Positions 34,997-44,282 of a DNA stretch of 64,000 nucleotides are shown piece after piece; the stretch's first letter is position 1; every line of letters begins with the position of its first letter. The stretch covers positions 71,098 through 135,097 of the forward strand of contig NZ_JMIP02000023.1 of assembly GCF_000691505.1 (NCBI RefSeq). Reading direction: 5' to 3'. The notes under the pieces were generated by a model that saw only the letters and a program-made list of their open reading frames with translations, was not told the origin of the DNA and made no database searches. The position numbers and the translations under genes were made by a program. The DNA comes from Halostagnicola sp. A56. GTDB taxonomy: Archaea; Halobacteriota; Halobacteria; Halobacteriales; Natrialbaceae.

Positions 34997-35776
34997 ATGT
35001 CTGAATCAATTGACGAGACCTCTGACGAGAGCGAGCCGAATAATGCAAATCTTGGCGAAAATACCGAGGACAAAGACATGCCTGAAACAGAGCCGGAACA
35101 CCCCGAAGAGGTTACTGGGGGAGACCCGGCCGAATCGGCCGAGCCCAATGCCGTAGAGAATGGGCCGTTAACGAATCTGAACGACGAAGAGACGGATCGC
35201 TTGATGGATCAATACATCCACTATGGGGAGGTAGCAATCGAGACTGCGAATCAGCGGGTTCAGATGAACCGATTTTTCGGCTTGATTTTGACGTCGATAC
35301 TAGCCGGACTCTTCGCTCTCGCCCGAGGAAATTTGACGACTACGAGTGCTGCAATCGTTCTATTCGCCTCTGGATTTGGAAGTCTGATCTGTTACTTTTG
35401 GTATCAAAGTTTACAGTCGTATCGCCGGCTGAACAAGGCCCGATATGCTATTCTCAACCAAATCGAGTCTGCCCTTCCTGTCCGAATGTATCTTGATGAA
35501 TGGCGATACCTCAAGCGGGAAAAGCCCGATCCGGAAATCGTTGAGCCCCGACCTGATGACGACCCAGATCACCGCTCGCATACAATTGTGGAACAGTGGT
35601 TTGTCCGTCTCCTTGCCGCTGGATATCTTACTGTCGGAGGATACGCTGGCGGGTTCATTCTAACTCCTTTGCTCACGGGTGCAGGCTATTCTCTGCCGTC
35701 TCCGACGGCAGTCGGGCTAATAACCGGTGCGACCGTTATGGCTGGTTCGATAGGGCTATTCTGGATTCGGAGCTGA
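34997..35776 (+). CDS. RipA/SLATT-like two-helix membrane protein (putative defence effector)
   Basis: 259 residues. An acidic disordered N-terminus (1-60), then DEETDRLMDQYIHYGEVAIE and NQRVQMNRFFGLILTSILAG, two membrane helices (about 95-115 and 120-140), and the signature YFWYQSLQSYRRLNKARYAI followed by LPVRMYLDEWRYLK. A further hydrophobic hairpin lies near the C-terminus (AAGYLTVGGYAGGFILTPLL). The W/Y-x-x-x-x-x-S-Y-R-x-L-N-x-A-x-F/Y pattern is that of the RipA/SLATT-like family, members of which act as membrane effectors in nucleotide-signalled defence. The extra C-terminal helices are unusual. The stop overlaps the next start (TGATG). Confidence 0.55.
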   Translation: MSESIDETSDESEPNNANLGENTEDKDMPETEPEHPEEVTGGDPAESAEPNAVENGPLTNLNDEETDRLMDQYIHYGEVAIETANQRVQMNRFFGLILTSILAGLFALARGNLTTTSAAIVLFASGFGSLICYFWYQSLQSYRRLNKARYAILNQIESALPVRMYLDEWRYLKREKPDPEIVEPRPDDDPDHRSHTIVEQWFVRLLAAGYLTVGGYAGGFILTPLLTGAGYSLPSPTAVGLITGATVMAGSIGLFWIRS

Positions 35777-36009
35777 TGACACCTACTATGAAACGATTCG
35801 ATATTGGAGACACGGTCCGAATCGATATCCCGGACGTGACAGATCCAGATCACGAGCGTCTCCATGGACGTCGAGGAACAATCGTTGAGATCCTCTCAGA
35901 CGATGCAGGAACTGTGACTGGTGATCAACGAGAAGGCTATCTTTTCCGGGTTGAAATCGCCAATGGTGACACCGTTGACGTCCGCTGGCGGGATCTTCGG
36001 CCAGTTTGA
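35776..36009 (+). CDS. Small SH3/KOW-like protein coupled to the RipA-like gene
   Basis: 77 residues: MTPTMKRFDIGDTVRIDIPD, then HERLHGRRGTIVEILSDDAG and YLFRVEIANGDTVDVRWRDL. The G-D-x-V-R-I and G-x-x-G-x-I-V-E pattern is that of a small beta-barrel (KOW/SH3-like, haloarchaeal DUF8139 type). The ATG at 35776 overlaps the previous TGA; a second Met at 35788 is possible. It occurs as an accessory gene in many haloarchaeal loci. The link with the RipA-like protein here is by coupling only. Confidence 0.55.
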   Translation: MTPTMKRFDIGDTVRIDIPDVTDPDHERLHGRRGTIVEILSDDAGTVTGDQREGYLFRVEIANGDTVDVRWRDLRPV

Positions 36010-36090
36010 TTGGCTATTGTCTGGTGCCACCTCTGTAGTCTAAGTTCACTAAACACTAAGTTAGCGTACTGAATACATCTCGGCATTACG

Positions 36091-36417
36091 ATGCTCTCGC
36101 TTCCTCCGCTTGTCGATAACGCCAATAGAACACTAGAAGACGCTTACAAGCGGATTATTCCCCAGATCGAGGAAGGCCGTATCGCAACTGGCTACTTTTA
36201 TCTCTCAGGATTCGACCTCTACCGGGAAGACCTTGAAAATCTGGCTGACCCCGATGAGCTCGGCCACGCTCCGCTTCGGATTTTGATGGGTCGTCAGACG
36301 AATAGGGGAACTGCTGACGAAATCGGTGAGGGGCAGAATCTCAAAGAGGAGCTCAAAAGAGAGGTGAGAGAAAGCATCTCGGAGGAGCATCGGCGATTTC
36401 CCGCTTCACACTCCTAG
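36091..36417 (+). pseudogene. N-terminal stub of a PLD-domain SNF2-type helicase
   Basis: Starts MLSLPPLVDNANRTLEDAYK and goes on RIIPQIEEGRIATGYFYLSG, then PLRILMGRQTNRGTADEIGE. This is the opening of the large helicases with an N-terminal phospholipase-D-like domain found in defence loci (normally about 1000 residues). The frame ends after about 95 native residues with EEHRRFPASHS. The HKD catalytic motifs and the whole helicase part are missing. The start codon and upstream region are intact. Confidence 0.6.
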
Positions 36418-36653
36418 TTCTGACGGTCGAAGACGACGCTGTCCAGCGATTCACCAGAGCCAAAATGAGAGTTACTCGAGCAGCCCGATCAAACGCTGTG
36501 GAACTCTCGCTTGTTGCAGGTTGGATTACCACCCGCCTTTGTCAGTTGTTACAGCGATGAACATGCTGATCTCCAAATCACTCTGTTTACTATTGACTCG
36601 AATCTCTCTTGAATCACCTAGTGGTATCGATTCGTTTGGGAGGAGAACTCACA

Positions 36654-36875
36654 TCACTTTGGATCGTCAGGCTTGCTGAGTCGAGCACGATTAATCTGCA
36701 CGAGCTTCTTCCGCCCACTATGCTCAATCTCGACGAAGCCAATTGCCTCGAGGTCATCAACAGCCGCCGAAATGCTTCGATGCGGATGATCCGTCGCTCG
36801 GCTCAAATCCCGAATTCCGAACGCTGTATAGGGATTATCGACAAGCAATGTGAGAATCTCCCCAGTGGTCCATCT
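36654..36875 (-). pseudogene. HTH fragment of a nucleotidyltransferase-HTH (MNT-type) protein
   Basis: An in-frame stretch EILTLLVDNPYTAFGIRDLS, then RATDHPHRSISAAVDDLEAI and FVEIEHSGRKKLVQINRARL. It equals the winged-helix part of haloarchaeal proteins that carry a minimal nucleotidyltransferase (G-S-x-A-R-G-E) after it. Here a stop follows SKPDDPK and the nucleotidyltransferase is gone; the first 25 or so residues are also gone. Only a TTG could start it. Such proteins pair with HEPN toxins, so this is likely a module remnant. Confidence 0.55.
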
Positions 36876-37043
36876 TTACCGAAGTCGCATGGAGAACGAT
36901 AGGGATAGTAGAGAAGTAAAACTTTCTACGATCGAATATCCTATCCGGGAACGAATAGCGGTGGAAGGACTGTAACACTGCGGAGGATCAAAAGTGAAAT
37001 TCGAGGAAGAAGACGAGAGAGAGACGGTTTCGACGATGATTAT

Positions 37044-37763
37044 TTAAGCGGATGCATCTCGAGACGCCCTCCCGCCAGCGTCCTCGAGTCGCACCTCTCG
37101 AACGTACTCGAGGAAGTTCTCGAAGACCAATTTCGCCTGACAGGCCTGCTGGTAGTTCTCGTCCGTGATTTCCTCGAGGACGGACTCGCGGCGGTCGTCG
37201 GAGAGGTCCTTTCGCTCTACGAGTTCGCGGGCGGTTTGCTGGTCGTACTCGGGGTGGAACTGGACGCCGAAGACCCGGTCCTTGCGAAAGCCGTGGTTCG
37301 AGTAGTCGTTCTCGGCCAGCGAGTCGGCACCCGGCGGCAGTTCGGCGACTTCGTCGGAGTGGCTCGTGAAGGCGGTGAACTCGGCGTCGATACCCTCGAA
37401 GAGCCGCGAGGAGCCGGTGTGTTCGATCTCGCTATAGCCGATCTCGTAGGCGCCCATATCCGCGATGGTGCCCCCGAGCACGTCCGCGAGGAGCTGGTGG
37501 CCCCAACAGATCCCGAGGAAGGGGACGCCGGCGTCGATCGCGTCGCCGACCCACTCTTTGACGGGACCGATCCACTCCTCATCCCAGTAGACCGAGGTCC
37601 GAGAGCCGGTGACGACCGCGCCGTCGAACGCGACGGTGTCGGGGATCTCGCCATTGCAGACGTCGAACTCGACAAGTGAGGCCTCGAGTTCGCGTCGGAA
37701 GTTTCGCGTCGTGTTCGCGTCCTCCTGTGCGGCGTTGAGGACGGCGATTCGGAGCTGACTCAT
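37044..37763 (-). CDS. Class I glutamine amidotransferase (GMP synthase-like)
   Basis: 239 residues. The triad is visible: nucleophile Cys in FLGICWGHQ near 86, His and Glu in VFGVQFHPEY near 170. Before it AVVTGSRTSVYWDEEWIGPV is typical of stand-alone GATase proteins in haloarchaea. These hydrolyse glutamine or gamma-glutamyl compounds; with no synthetase partner next door, the role (gamma-glutamyl hydrolase or ammonia donor) is open. The extended C-terminus (YQQACQAKLVFENFLEYVRE) is usual for the archaeal form. Start ATG at 37763. Confidence 0.8.
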   Translation of the reverse strand: MSQLRIAVLNAAQEDANTTRNFRRELEASLVEFDVCNGEIPDTVAFDGAVVTGSRTSVYWDEEWIGPVKEWVGDAIDAGVPFLGICWGHQLLADVLGGTIADMGAYEIGYSEIEHTGSSRLFEGIDAEFTAFTSHSDEVAELPPGADSLAENDYSNHGFRKDRVFGVQFHPEYDQQTARELVERKDLSDDRRESVLEEITDENYQQACQAKLVFENFLEYVREVRLEDAGGRASRDASA

Positions 37764-38108
37764 TACCGGGTATAGACGGTTCGTCGCAAAAGTGCCTTGC
37801 GCCCGCTAGGGGTTGTCGAGACCGAATCGCGGGAGGCGAGCCTCGAGCATCGTCGAGAATAGCCTCGAGGGCCTCGGTGAGAAAGGAAACTGCAAGATGT
37901 GGGTTCGGAGAAGACGTGATGAAACCCGTGTCTCACGAAGTGAACTCCGATACAGGTTGCCTCGACCGACGAACGGTGAAAATTCGACTACTTCAGCGCG
38001 CCTCTCGCGATGAGTGGTATCTCGACACAGGCGGGGCGTTGAAATACTTAAATTCGGTTTTGAGCCTACGTTCGACCTAATACACGGGAATGTCTACTCA
38101 GAGGTACA
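37764..38108 (+). other. Intergenic region with a short open frame
   Basis: 345 bp. A 53-codon frame from 37919 (MKPVSHEVNSDTGCLDRRTV, ending SVLSLRST at 38080) is present but not recognisable. TACTTAAATTC at about 38046-38056 may be the TATA element for the rightward membrane gene. Confidence 0.3.
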
Positions 38109-38732
38109 ATGGTAATCGTCTCCGCGTTCAAAGATGGATACGTCGCCCTCCGAGCGAATCCGGTCCTTCTTGTCGCTGGTCTCCTCATCGGAGCGGGAGG
38201 ACAGCTACAGTACGTCAATAGTCTGATCGACTCACCCCTGCTTTCGGCAGGCGCGTCACTCGCCTATCTGATCGTCGTTCCGTTCGCTCTCGGCGGCTTC
38301 ATCGCCAGTGCTCAGGCTGCAATCGAAGGGAAGGAGACATCACTAGGCCAGTTTGTCGCTGGGGGACGATCCTACTACGTACGTCTGTTACTTGGGACAG
38401 TTCTGTTCGTACTGGTCGTGGGAGTCACCGCGATCGGATTCGGGTTCGTCAGTTTTATCCTCGGTATCGGCTCTCTGGTACTCGTTGTGATCCACGAGAT
38501 GGCCGCTGTCATCGCGGGCGTCGGTTCCATACTCGTCTGGTTGTTGCTCGTCCTCGTCGTGATAGTGTTCGTGCAGTTCTACGATGCTGCAATCGTCGTC
38601 GAAAACGAGAACGTTATCGATTCGTTTCGGAGAAGTATTCACCTCGTTCGCTCGAATCTGAAAAGCGTTCTTGGATTCTCGCTAGTGTGGCTCGTCCTGC
38701 TCGAGACGCGAGTGACTGGCGCGGGAAACTGA
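38109..38732 (+). CDS. DUF7847-type membrane protein, probably 3'-truncated
   Basis: 207 residues: MVIVSAFKDGYVALRANPVL, several long helices (VAGLLIGAGGQLQYVNSLID, LGTVLFVLVVGVTAIGFGFV, IHEMAAVIAGVGSILVWLLL), then the family motif YDAAIVVENENVIDSFRRSI with HLVRSNLKSVLGFSLVWLVL. In related haloarchaeal DUF7847 proteins another 60-90 residues with two helices follow. Here LETRVTGAGN ends the frame abruptly, so I suspect the 3' end was cut near 38700. It may still insert in the membrane. Function unknown. Confidence 0.6.
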   Translation: MVIVSAFKDGYVALRANPVLLVAGLLIGAGGQLQYVNSLIDSPLLSAGASLAYLIVVPFALGGFIASAQAAIEGKETSLGQFVAGGRSYYVRLLLGTVLFVLVVGVTAIGFGFVSFILGIGSLVLVVIHEMAAVIAGVGSILVWLLLVLVVIVFVQFYDAAIVVENENVIDSFRRSIHLVRSNLKSVLGFSLVWLVLLETRVTGAGN

Positions 38733-39153
38733 ATCAGTATCTGAAATAGCGAAAACAACCATATTGTTGTTATAGGAGAGTTCTAAATAGGTCAAATATA
38801 ATTGATTTATTATGGCTATTTCGATCTCGACAAACAAAATAGCACAAGATCACGGGAGGAGGTGTATATGGCTAGTTTTAGCCTTGACTAGTGTCTGTTC
38901 GAGTCGTCGTGACGGATCGAACTGCTCGTAATTGGACATCAGGGACGAACGTGAATACAGTACCCGAAACGCCCCTATACGTGTGCTTTCTAACGTTCAG
39001 TCGCTCGGGACGAATAACGAGAGCAACGTTGACTAGCCCGACCGCATATTAGTCATAACTCGTATGTGAGTCGTATAGTAACAGATAATATATCTATCCA
39101 ACGATCGTTGATACCGATCGACGGAAATCAGCCTACCGTAGCCGTTCGATCGG
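38733..39153. other. Intergenic, AT-rich, no gene seen
   Basis: 420 bp between the truncated membrane gene and the IclR-type gene, which converge. Includes AT-rich runs (GGTCAAATATAATTGATTTA) and a small inverted repeat CGATCGTTGATACCGATCG near 39102-39121 just beyond the IclR stop, a possible terminator. I see no coding or RNA signature. Confidence 0.35.
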
Positions 39154-39915
39154 TCACTGGCCGTACCGATACTTGATTCGGATCGTATCGGCCGACTCCT
39201 CCGCCTCGCGCAGGAGCGTCCGCTGGTAGGACTCGTTCTTGAGCCGGCCGGTCGGCACGGCGATACCGAGACAGGCCTTGAGAGTTCCCTCGACGACGAT
39301 CGGAACCGCGAGCAAGCCCATTCCGTCGACCTGCTGGTCCCAATCGACCGCGTACCCCTGCTCTCGAATGTCCGCGAGTTCCGCGAGCAGCGTCTCCCTG
39401 TCCGTGATCGTCTGTTCGGTGACCTGCGGGAGGCCGCGCGTCTCGAGAACCTCCTCGAGACGCTCCTCGGACATGTGAGCGAGAATCGTCTTCCCGGGTG
39501 CGTGCGCGTGCGACGGGAACGTCATCCCCGGATAGATACCTAACTCGAGGGACTGATCTTCGAACTCCTCGTGGAGGATCACGGACCGACCGGCCTCTTC
39601 GATCACGAGCGTCACGAGCTCGCCGGTCGCCTCGGTCAGGCGCTTGAGTTCGAGTTTCGAGACCTGATAGATCCGGCTTCGGTACTTGATCCGCGACCCC
39701 GTCGAGAGGAACTTGTAACTGAGCGAGTACTCGCCGCCCCGATTGACGACGTAGCCGGTCGACTCGAGGGTCCGCAGGTAGACGTGCGCGGTGCTTTTCG
39801 GGATCTCCATTCGCGAGGCGATTTCCGACGGGCCCGCGCCGTTGGTTTCCCAGAGCAACCGGATGACGTCGAAGGCCCGCTGGACCGACGTGAGCGAGGG
39901 TGTTGCACTTGGCAT
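39154..39915 (-). CDS. IclR-family transcriptional regulator
   Basis: 253 residues from the ATG at 39915 (MPSATPSLTSVQRAFDVIRL). N-terminal winged helix 8-70 with GPSEIASRMEIPKSTAHVYL as turn and recognition helix, wing GYVVNRGGEYSLS. The C-terminal ligand domain has the IclR pattern PSHAHAPGKTILAHMSEERL, DWDQQVDGMGLLAVPIVVEG and ACLGIAVPTGRL. IclR proteins control sugar, aromatic or acid catabolism in response to a small effector. No catabolic operon is adjacent here, so the regulon is unknown. Confidence 0.85.
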   Translation of the reverse strand: MPSATPSLTSVQRAFDVIRLLWETNGAGPSEIASRMEIPKSTAHVYLRTLESTGYVVNRGGEYSLSYKFLSTGSRIKYRSRIYQVSKLELKRLTEATGELVTLVIEEAGRSVILHEEFEDQSLELGIYPGMTFPSHAHAPGKTILAHMSEERLEEVLETRGLPQVTEQTITDRETLLAELADIREQGYAVDWDQQVDGMGLLAVPIVVEGTLKACLGIAVPTGRLKNESYQRTLLREAEESADTIRIKYRYGQ

Positions 39916-40083
39916 GAAACCACCAAGCACGTTGTTCCTGTTAAGCCGTTCGGTTATATTAGACGAATCGTCGGTTCGGGGCGAAACGACTCGTCTCGAC
40001 GAGTCCGACGGAGAATTGTAGGACGAATAACTAGAGAACGTCCAATCAAGATAGACGGATCTCCGCAATCAACACAGAGTATA

Positions 40084-41216
40084 AACGCTCGACAAGCTCT
40101 TCGACCGAATTTTCGCGGACAAGACGGACGATGAGAAGGCAGAGATTCAGAAGCGGTATGCCCGGTCACAGGACCTCGCGGAAGCGCAGACCCGAATCGA
40201 TCGCGTTGCGTTGGATATCATTGAACACTTCGAGAACGATGTTCCGTCGCCGTTCAAGGGACTAGTCGTCACCACCAGCAAGGAATCGTCAATCCGATAC
40301 AAGGAAACTCTCGACAACTTCAATGGGCCGGAATCGAGGGTTATTGTCTCGGAGGGACACAACGACCCCGAACACATCAAGGAGTGGACACCCAGCGACT
40401 CCGAGAAGAGCCGATACAAGGAGTCCTTCGTCGACCCGAACGGTGAAGTCGAACTGCTCATCGTCTGCGACATGCTTTTGACTGGATTCGACGCGCCAGT
40501 CGCACAAGTAATGTATCTCGATAAGCCTCTCCGTGAGCACAGCCTGCTACAGGCAATCGCTCGCGTCAACCGTCCGTTCGAGGAGAAAACCCATGGGCTC
40601 GTCGTCGACTACTACGGCGTCTCCGACGAACTGAAGGAAGCACTCACAATGTTCAGTTCGAAGGATGTCGAGCGGGCGATGGTTCCGGTCGAGGACAAGC
40701 AGCCAGAGCTAGAGGCAGCCCATAACAAGGCGATCTCGTTCTTCGACGATCTCGATAATGTAGAGCAGTGCGTCCAATCGCTCGAACCAGATGATCGTCG
40801 GATCGAGTTCAAGAATGCGTTTAAGCGATTCTCTCAGCTGATGGACGTTGTCCTACCGGACCCAATGGCGAACCCGTACCGAGAGGATCTCAGGCGGCTC
40901 AGTACGGTTTATGGGAAGTCCAAAGAACGCTACCGCGATGAGACGATGAACCTCGAAGGAGCTGGGGCAAAAGTCCGCGACCTCATTCAAGATCACATCA
41001 CGTCACGCGGGATCGAGGTTCTGAACGATGAGCCAGTATCGATCATGGAAGAGGTCGAGTTTGATGCGAAACTGGAAGACTTAGAAAACGACGAAGCTCG
41101 TGCAAGTGAGATGCAAAATGCGGTCAAGCACGAGATCAACATCCGATTCGACGAAGACCCAGTGCAGTATGGTTCTCTCAGGGATCGACTCGAAGAACTC
41201 ATCGAGAAGTACCAAG
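40084..41216 (+). pseudogene. hsdR: Internal fragment of type I restriction subunit HsdR
   Basis: Open frame TLDKLFDRIFADKTDDEKAE, then LVVTTSKESSIRYKETLDNF, then LLIVCDMLLTGFDAPVAQVM and EHSLLQAIARVNRPFEEKTH. These are the second RecA-like helicase domain (motifs V-VI) of HsdR, the ATP-driven translocase/nuclease of type I restriction. It then continues into the C-terminal helical region (FKRFSQLMDVVLPDPMANPY) until IEKYQ. The nuclease domain and motifs I-IV upstream and the C-terminus downstream are both missing. No hsdM or hsdS nearby. Right junction with the PEP synthase stub at about 41216. Confidence 0.75.
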
Positions 41217-41539
41217 GCCTCGCCGTCGCCGACCTCGCGGTAGGCCTCGAGGATCTCCTCGCGGAGGGCCTCGGGGAACGGCGTCTCGAGGATGAGTTCC
41301 TGAGCGCGGTCGGCCGCGGTCGCGAGCGCGCTCGAGTCGTCGGTGTCGACGTCGACGACGTCGAAGAGTTCGTCGTCGATGTCGGCGTTTTCGATAAACG
41401 ATCGGTAGGTACCTGCCGTGACGACGAATCCCGGTGGGACCGGCAAGCCCGCCCCCGTGAGTTCACCGAGAGAAGCACCTTTGCCGCCGACCGTCTCGAG
41501 GTCGTCGGCGCTGATCTCGTCCAGCCAGAGTACAGCCAT
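41217..41539 (-). pseudogene. ppsA: Phosphoenolpyruvate synthase, first ~107 codons
   Basis: From the ATG at 41539: MAVLWLDEISADDLETVGGK, then GASLGELTGAGLPVPPGFVV and TAGTYRSFIENADIDDELFD. This is the ATP-grasp N-terminus of haloarchaeal PEP synthase (about 780 residues), which makes PEP from pyruvate in gluconeogenesis. It reads normally to AYREVGDGEA and then runs into antisense HsdR codons. Promoter side retained, everything after lost. A full copy presumably exists elsewhere. Confidence 0.8.
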
Positions 41540-41736
41540 CTCTATATGCGTGGACAGCAGGTCCGATAAAGAAGGTTGCGAACATACTTCACAGAGACTA
41601 CTCGGGCCCGAATGAGTATCTCCGCGGCCTGCTGGTTTCTCCGCTTCGACAGTGGTCGGTCGGCCCCGGACGGGACTGGTTCGATCGTTGAACAGTATCC
41701 CACAGCGATTATGCAACTCGAGTTACTGGTCAGACC

Positions 41737-42564
41737 ATGGAACTCTCCAACGCTGCGAAGTGGACGCTATTCAATCGGGCGCTCACGGCGGGCGCGATGC
41801 TTCTCGGAACTGGATTGGCCCTCCTCGGCTTCGTCCTCGGCTTCTGGGGATCGATCGAAACGCTGGTCGTCGACCGCAACGTACAGCTCGCAGTCGAGAA
41901 CGCGAACCCGATCGTCACCCTCGCGCTCGCGGGGCTTGGATTTCTCGTCTGGCAGATGGGAAAAACGTACGCGCTGTTCTGGTCGCTCCCTCGAGCGTCC
42001 GGCCGAGCCGCCGCAAAGCGCTTCGACCATGGCCGACTCAAGAGCGAGGTCGTCGAGGCGCTCGACGAGCGACTGGCTGAGATGGAAGAAGACGTCGCAG
42101 AAACCCGCCGGAGCGTCCAGGAACTGAAACGGTCCGAACACGCGGCCGCCTTCGACGAGGAGGACGCCCTCGAGTCGACGCCCGTCCAGCAGTCAGAGTC
42201 GACTTCCGATTCAGCGATGACCGCCCAGCAATCGGCGGTGACAACCCCTTCGGAGACGACCGGCGGGCAATCGGCGACGGATCGGTCGGAAGCGACCGGT
42301 CGGCCACAGTCCCACTCGGCCGAGCGCTCTGCATCCGAATCCGGTAAATCGGCCGAATCCGGGTTCGAGTTTTCGTCTCCTGACGGTTCGAACTCCGAAC
42401 GGACCGGCGAGCAGGCTCCGGACGACTCACACTCACAGGACCCACAGCCGACGGCCAAGAGCGAGGGCGAAGCGCCGTCGTCTCCCGCCGAGACGGATCG
42501 ACGGGATGTGACCAACGCGGACGACCAGAACGCGCCATCGGAGTCGGACGAGCCCCGAAACTGA
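41737..42564 (+). CDS. Membrane protein with coiled coil and acidic Ser/Thr-rich tail
   Basis: 275 residues. Two N-terminal membrane helices (LFNRALTAGAMLLGTGLALL with FVLGFWGS, and NPIVTLALAGLGFLVWQMGK). Then a charged helix likely to form a coiled coil (KSEVVEALDERLAEMEEDVA, ETRRSVQELKRSE) and 130 residues of low-complexity Ser/Thr/Glu/Gln. This layout is frequent in haloarchaeal membrane proteins of unknown function. The start ATG at 41737 directly precedes the first helix. Intact gene, convergent with the PhzF gene. Confidence 0.6.
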   Translation: MELSNAAKWTLFNRALTAGAMLLGTGLALLGFVLGFWGSIETLVVDRNVQLAVENANPIVTLALAGLGFLVWQMGKTYALFWSLPRASGRAAAKRFDHGRLKSEVVEALDERLAEMEEDVAETRRSVQELKRSEHAAAFDEEDALESTPVQQSESTSDSAMTAQQSAVTTPSETTGGQSATDRSEATGRPQSHSAERSASESGKSAESGFEFSSPDGSNSERTGEQAPDDSHSQDPQPTAKSEGEAPSSPAETDRRDVTNADDQNAPSESDEPRN

Positions 42565-42649
42565 TCGCAGTTCAATCAGCGACGACGCCACCGCCCGCCG
42601 TCGTTTCCGCCCTTCGAAACGCACAGATCGTTTCTCGTCGCCGCGATAC

Positions 42650-43555
42650 TTAGGCCTCGAGGATGTCGTCTTCCTCGATGTCGGGAACGGTGATCGTTCC
42701 GTCCAGCGCGGTAACGCCCCGGCCACCGACACGCACGCCGTCCTCGAGGCGGACTCGGACTAGCCCCGGCCGGTCGACGTAGTGGCCCTGCTCGAGGCGT
42801 AGTTCCTCGGGGAGGTCGTCGTCGAACGCGCCGAACCGATCGAGATAGGCCGCGGCGGCGCCGCTCGCAGTGCCCGTAACGGGATCCTCGGAGACGCCCG
42901 CGCTGGGTGCGAACATCCGTCCGTGCAGCGTCGAGTCGCGGCCGAGCGCGTCGAAGGTAAAGCAGTAGACGCCCGTTGCGTCGACCGAATCGGCGAGTTT
43001 CTCGACAGCGTTCATGTCCGGGTCGGCGTCGCCGAGGTCAGAGAGGTAGGTGATCGGCACGATCAAGAACGGCAGGCCGGTCGAGGAAACCGCGAGCGGA
43101 ATGTCGTCGCTGGCCCCCTCGAGCGCGGCCTGGCTTACCCCCAGCGCGTCGGCGACGCGATCGTAACCGACGTCGGCCTCGCGAACTCGGGGCTCGCCCT
43201 GGGTCATCCAGACTGTACCGTCGTTCTCGACCTCGATCTCGAGGACGCCGACGTTCGTCTCGAGGGCGGTCGTTCCGGGCTCAAGCCCGTCGTCGTGGAG
43301 GTGTGCGAAGGAGCCGATCGTCGCGTGGCCACAGAGGTCGACCTCCTGCGTTGGGGTGAAATAGCGCACGCGGCGGTCGGCGTCCGGATCGTCGCTCGAA
43401 CGCAGGAAGGCCGTCTCGCTGACGGCCATCTCGGCGGCGATCGACTGCATCTGCGCGGCCGAGAGGCCGTCTGCGTCCGGCACGACGCCGGCGGGATTGC
43501 CGGAAAGCGGTTCGTCGGTGAAGGCGTCGACCTGGACGATCCGAATCGTCTCCAT
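42650..43555 (-). CDS. PhzF-family isomerase/epimerase
   Basis: 301 residues from the ATG at 43555: METIRIVQVDAFTDEPLSGN, then PAGVVPDADGLSAAQMQSIA and SETAFLR with the catalytic Glu near 47. Next comes RYFTPTQEVDLCGHATIGSF, and the second half has GVSEDPVTGTASGAAAAYLD. Two diaminopimelate-epimerase-like lobes, the normal PhzF length. The substrate is unknown; members isomerise small carboxylates, and phenazine genes are absent here. The last residues are normal. Confidence 0.85.
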   Translation of the reverse strand: METIRIVQVDAFTDEPLSGNPAGVVPDADGLSAAQMQSIAAEMAVSETAFLRSSDDPDADRRVRYFTPTQEVDLCGHATIGSFAHLHDDGLEPGTTALETNVGVLEIEVENDGTVWMTQGEPRVREADVGYDRVADALGVSQAALEGASDDIPLAVSSTGLPFLIVPITYLSDLGDADPDMNAVEKLADSVDATGVYCFTFDALGRDSTLHGRMFAPSAGVSEDPVTGTASGAAAAYLDRFGAFDDDLPEELRLEQGHYVDRPGLVRVRLEDGVRVGGRGVTALDGTITVPDIEEDDILEA

Positions 43556-43853
43556 ACGAAGTCGGTAGGGCAGGCGGCGTATCAATCCACCGCCGTCGCC
43601 ACGATACCGGCACTCGATCACGCCGGTCGCCGCTACCGACTCACCTACGGGCCGTCGATACCACTGCGAGTACGGTTCCTCGTCGAGGTGTCATCGATAG
43701 CGAACCAATCATGTTTCGTTGGGTACATTTACTACGAGCGGTTTGAGTTGTAACTAACATAGGATGGACTGAAACAATACACAATCGGTCACGAATTTGT
43801 GACCGTCCTGGCGTACTAATTTCCTTTCGGGTTGTCTGTACCCAATACCGTTA

Positions 43854-44057
43854 TTGATTGATAAGGAACACGCCTTTGTCGCTGGGGAATTAGAAGCTGA
43901 ACTTCACCAGAACGAACATATAAACAAGGACAAAATAAATTCCCTCGCCGGAGACGTATTGATTGCCGCCGTTGCGAAAGAGACGGGCGCAACGGTTGTC
44001 ACACAGAACACGGACGACTTCCAGCTATTCGACGGCGTGACCGTAGAGTCGTACTAA
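43854..44057 (+). pseudogene. PIN-domain (VapC-like) C-terminal half
   Basis: An open frame ending at 44057 reads LIDKEHAFVAGELEAELHQN, then NSLAGDVLIAAVAKETGATV and VTQNTDDFQLFDGVTVESY. The D-x-L-I-A-A and V-T-x-N-x-x-D-F motifs are the third and fourth acidic regions of PIN ribonucleases. The first half with the catalytic D of the first strand is missing, and there is only a TTG start. Likely remnant of a VapBC module; no VapB seen. Confidence 0.55.
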
Positions 44058-44216
44058 TATCTACCTACATCTCTAAATAAAGAGAGAGTGCTACTGACTA
44101 CTGGTAAAACAATCTTAGAGTGATATATCCGAGAAACCACCTCGATCGTCTGGAGCAGCCACCTTCGTTTCCACGCCATCGAGCAGATCCCTCTAGATTC
44201 GCCGTGTACTCTCGGT

Positions 44217-44257
44217 GGCTCTGTTGAAATCAGACGCGGCTACCAAATTTTGAGAGG
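44217..44257 (+). repeat. Solo IS-end-like repeat, copy 2
   Basis: GGCTCTGTTGAAATCAGACG then CGGCTACCAAATTTTGAGAG matches 14530-14570 except for a short variable centre. No transposase attached. Confidence 0.5.
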
Positions 44258-44282
44258 ATCAACCAGAATTCGTCAAGTCTGT

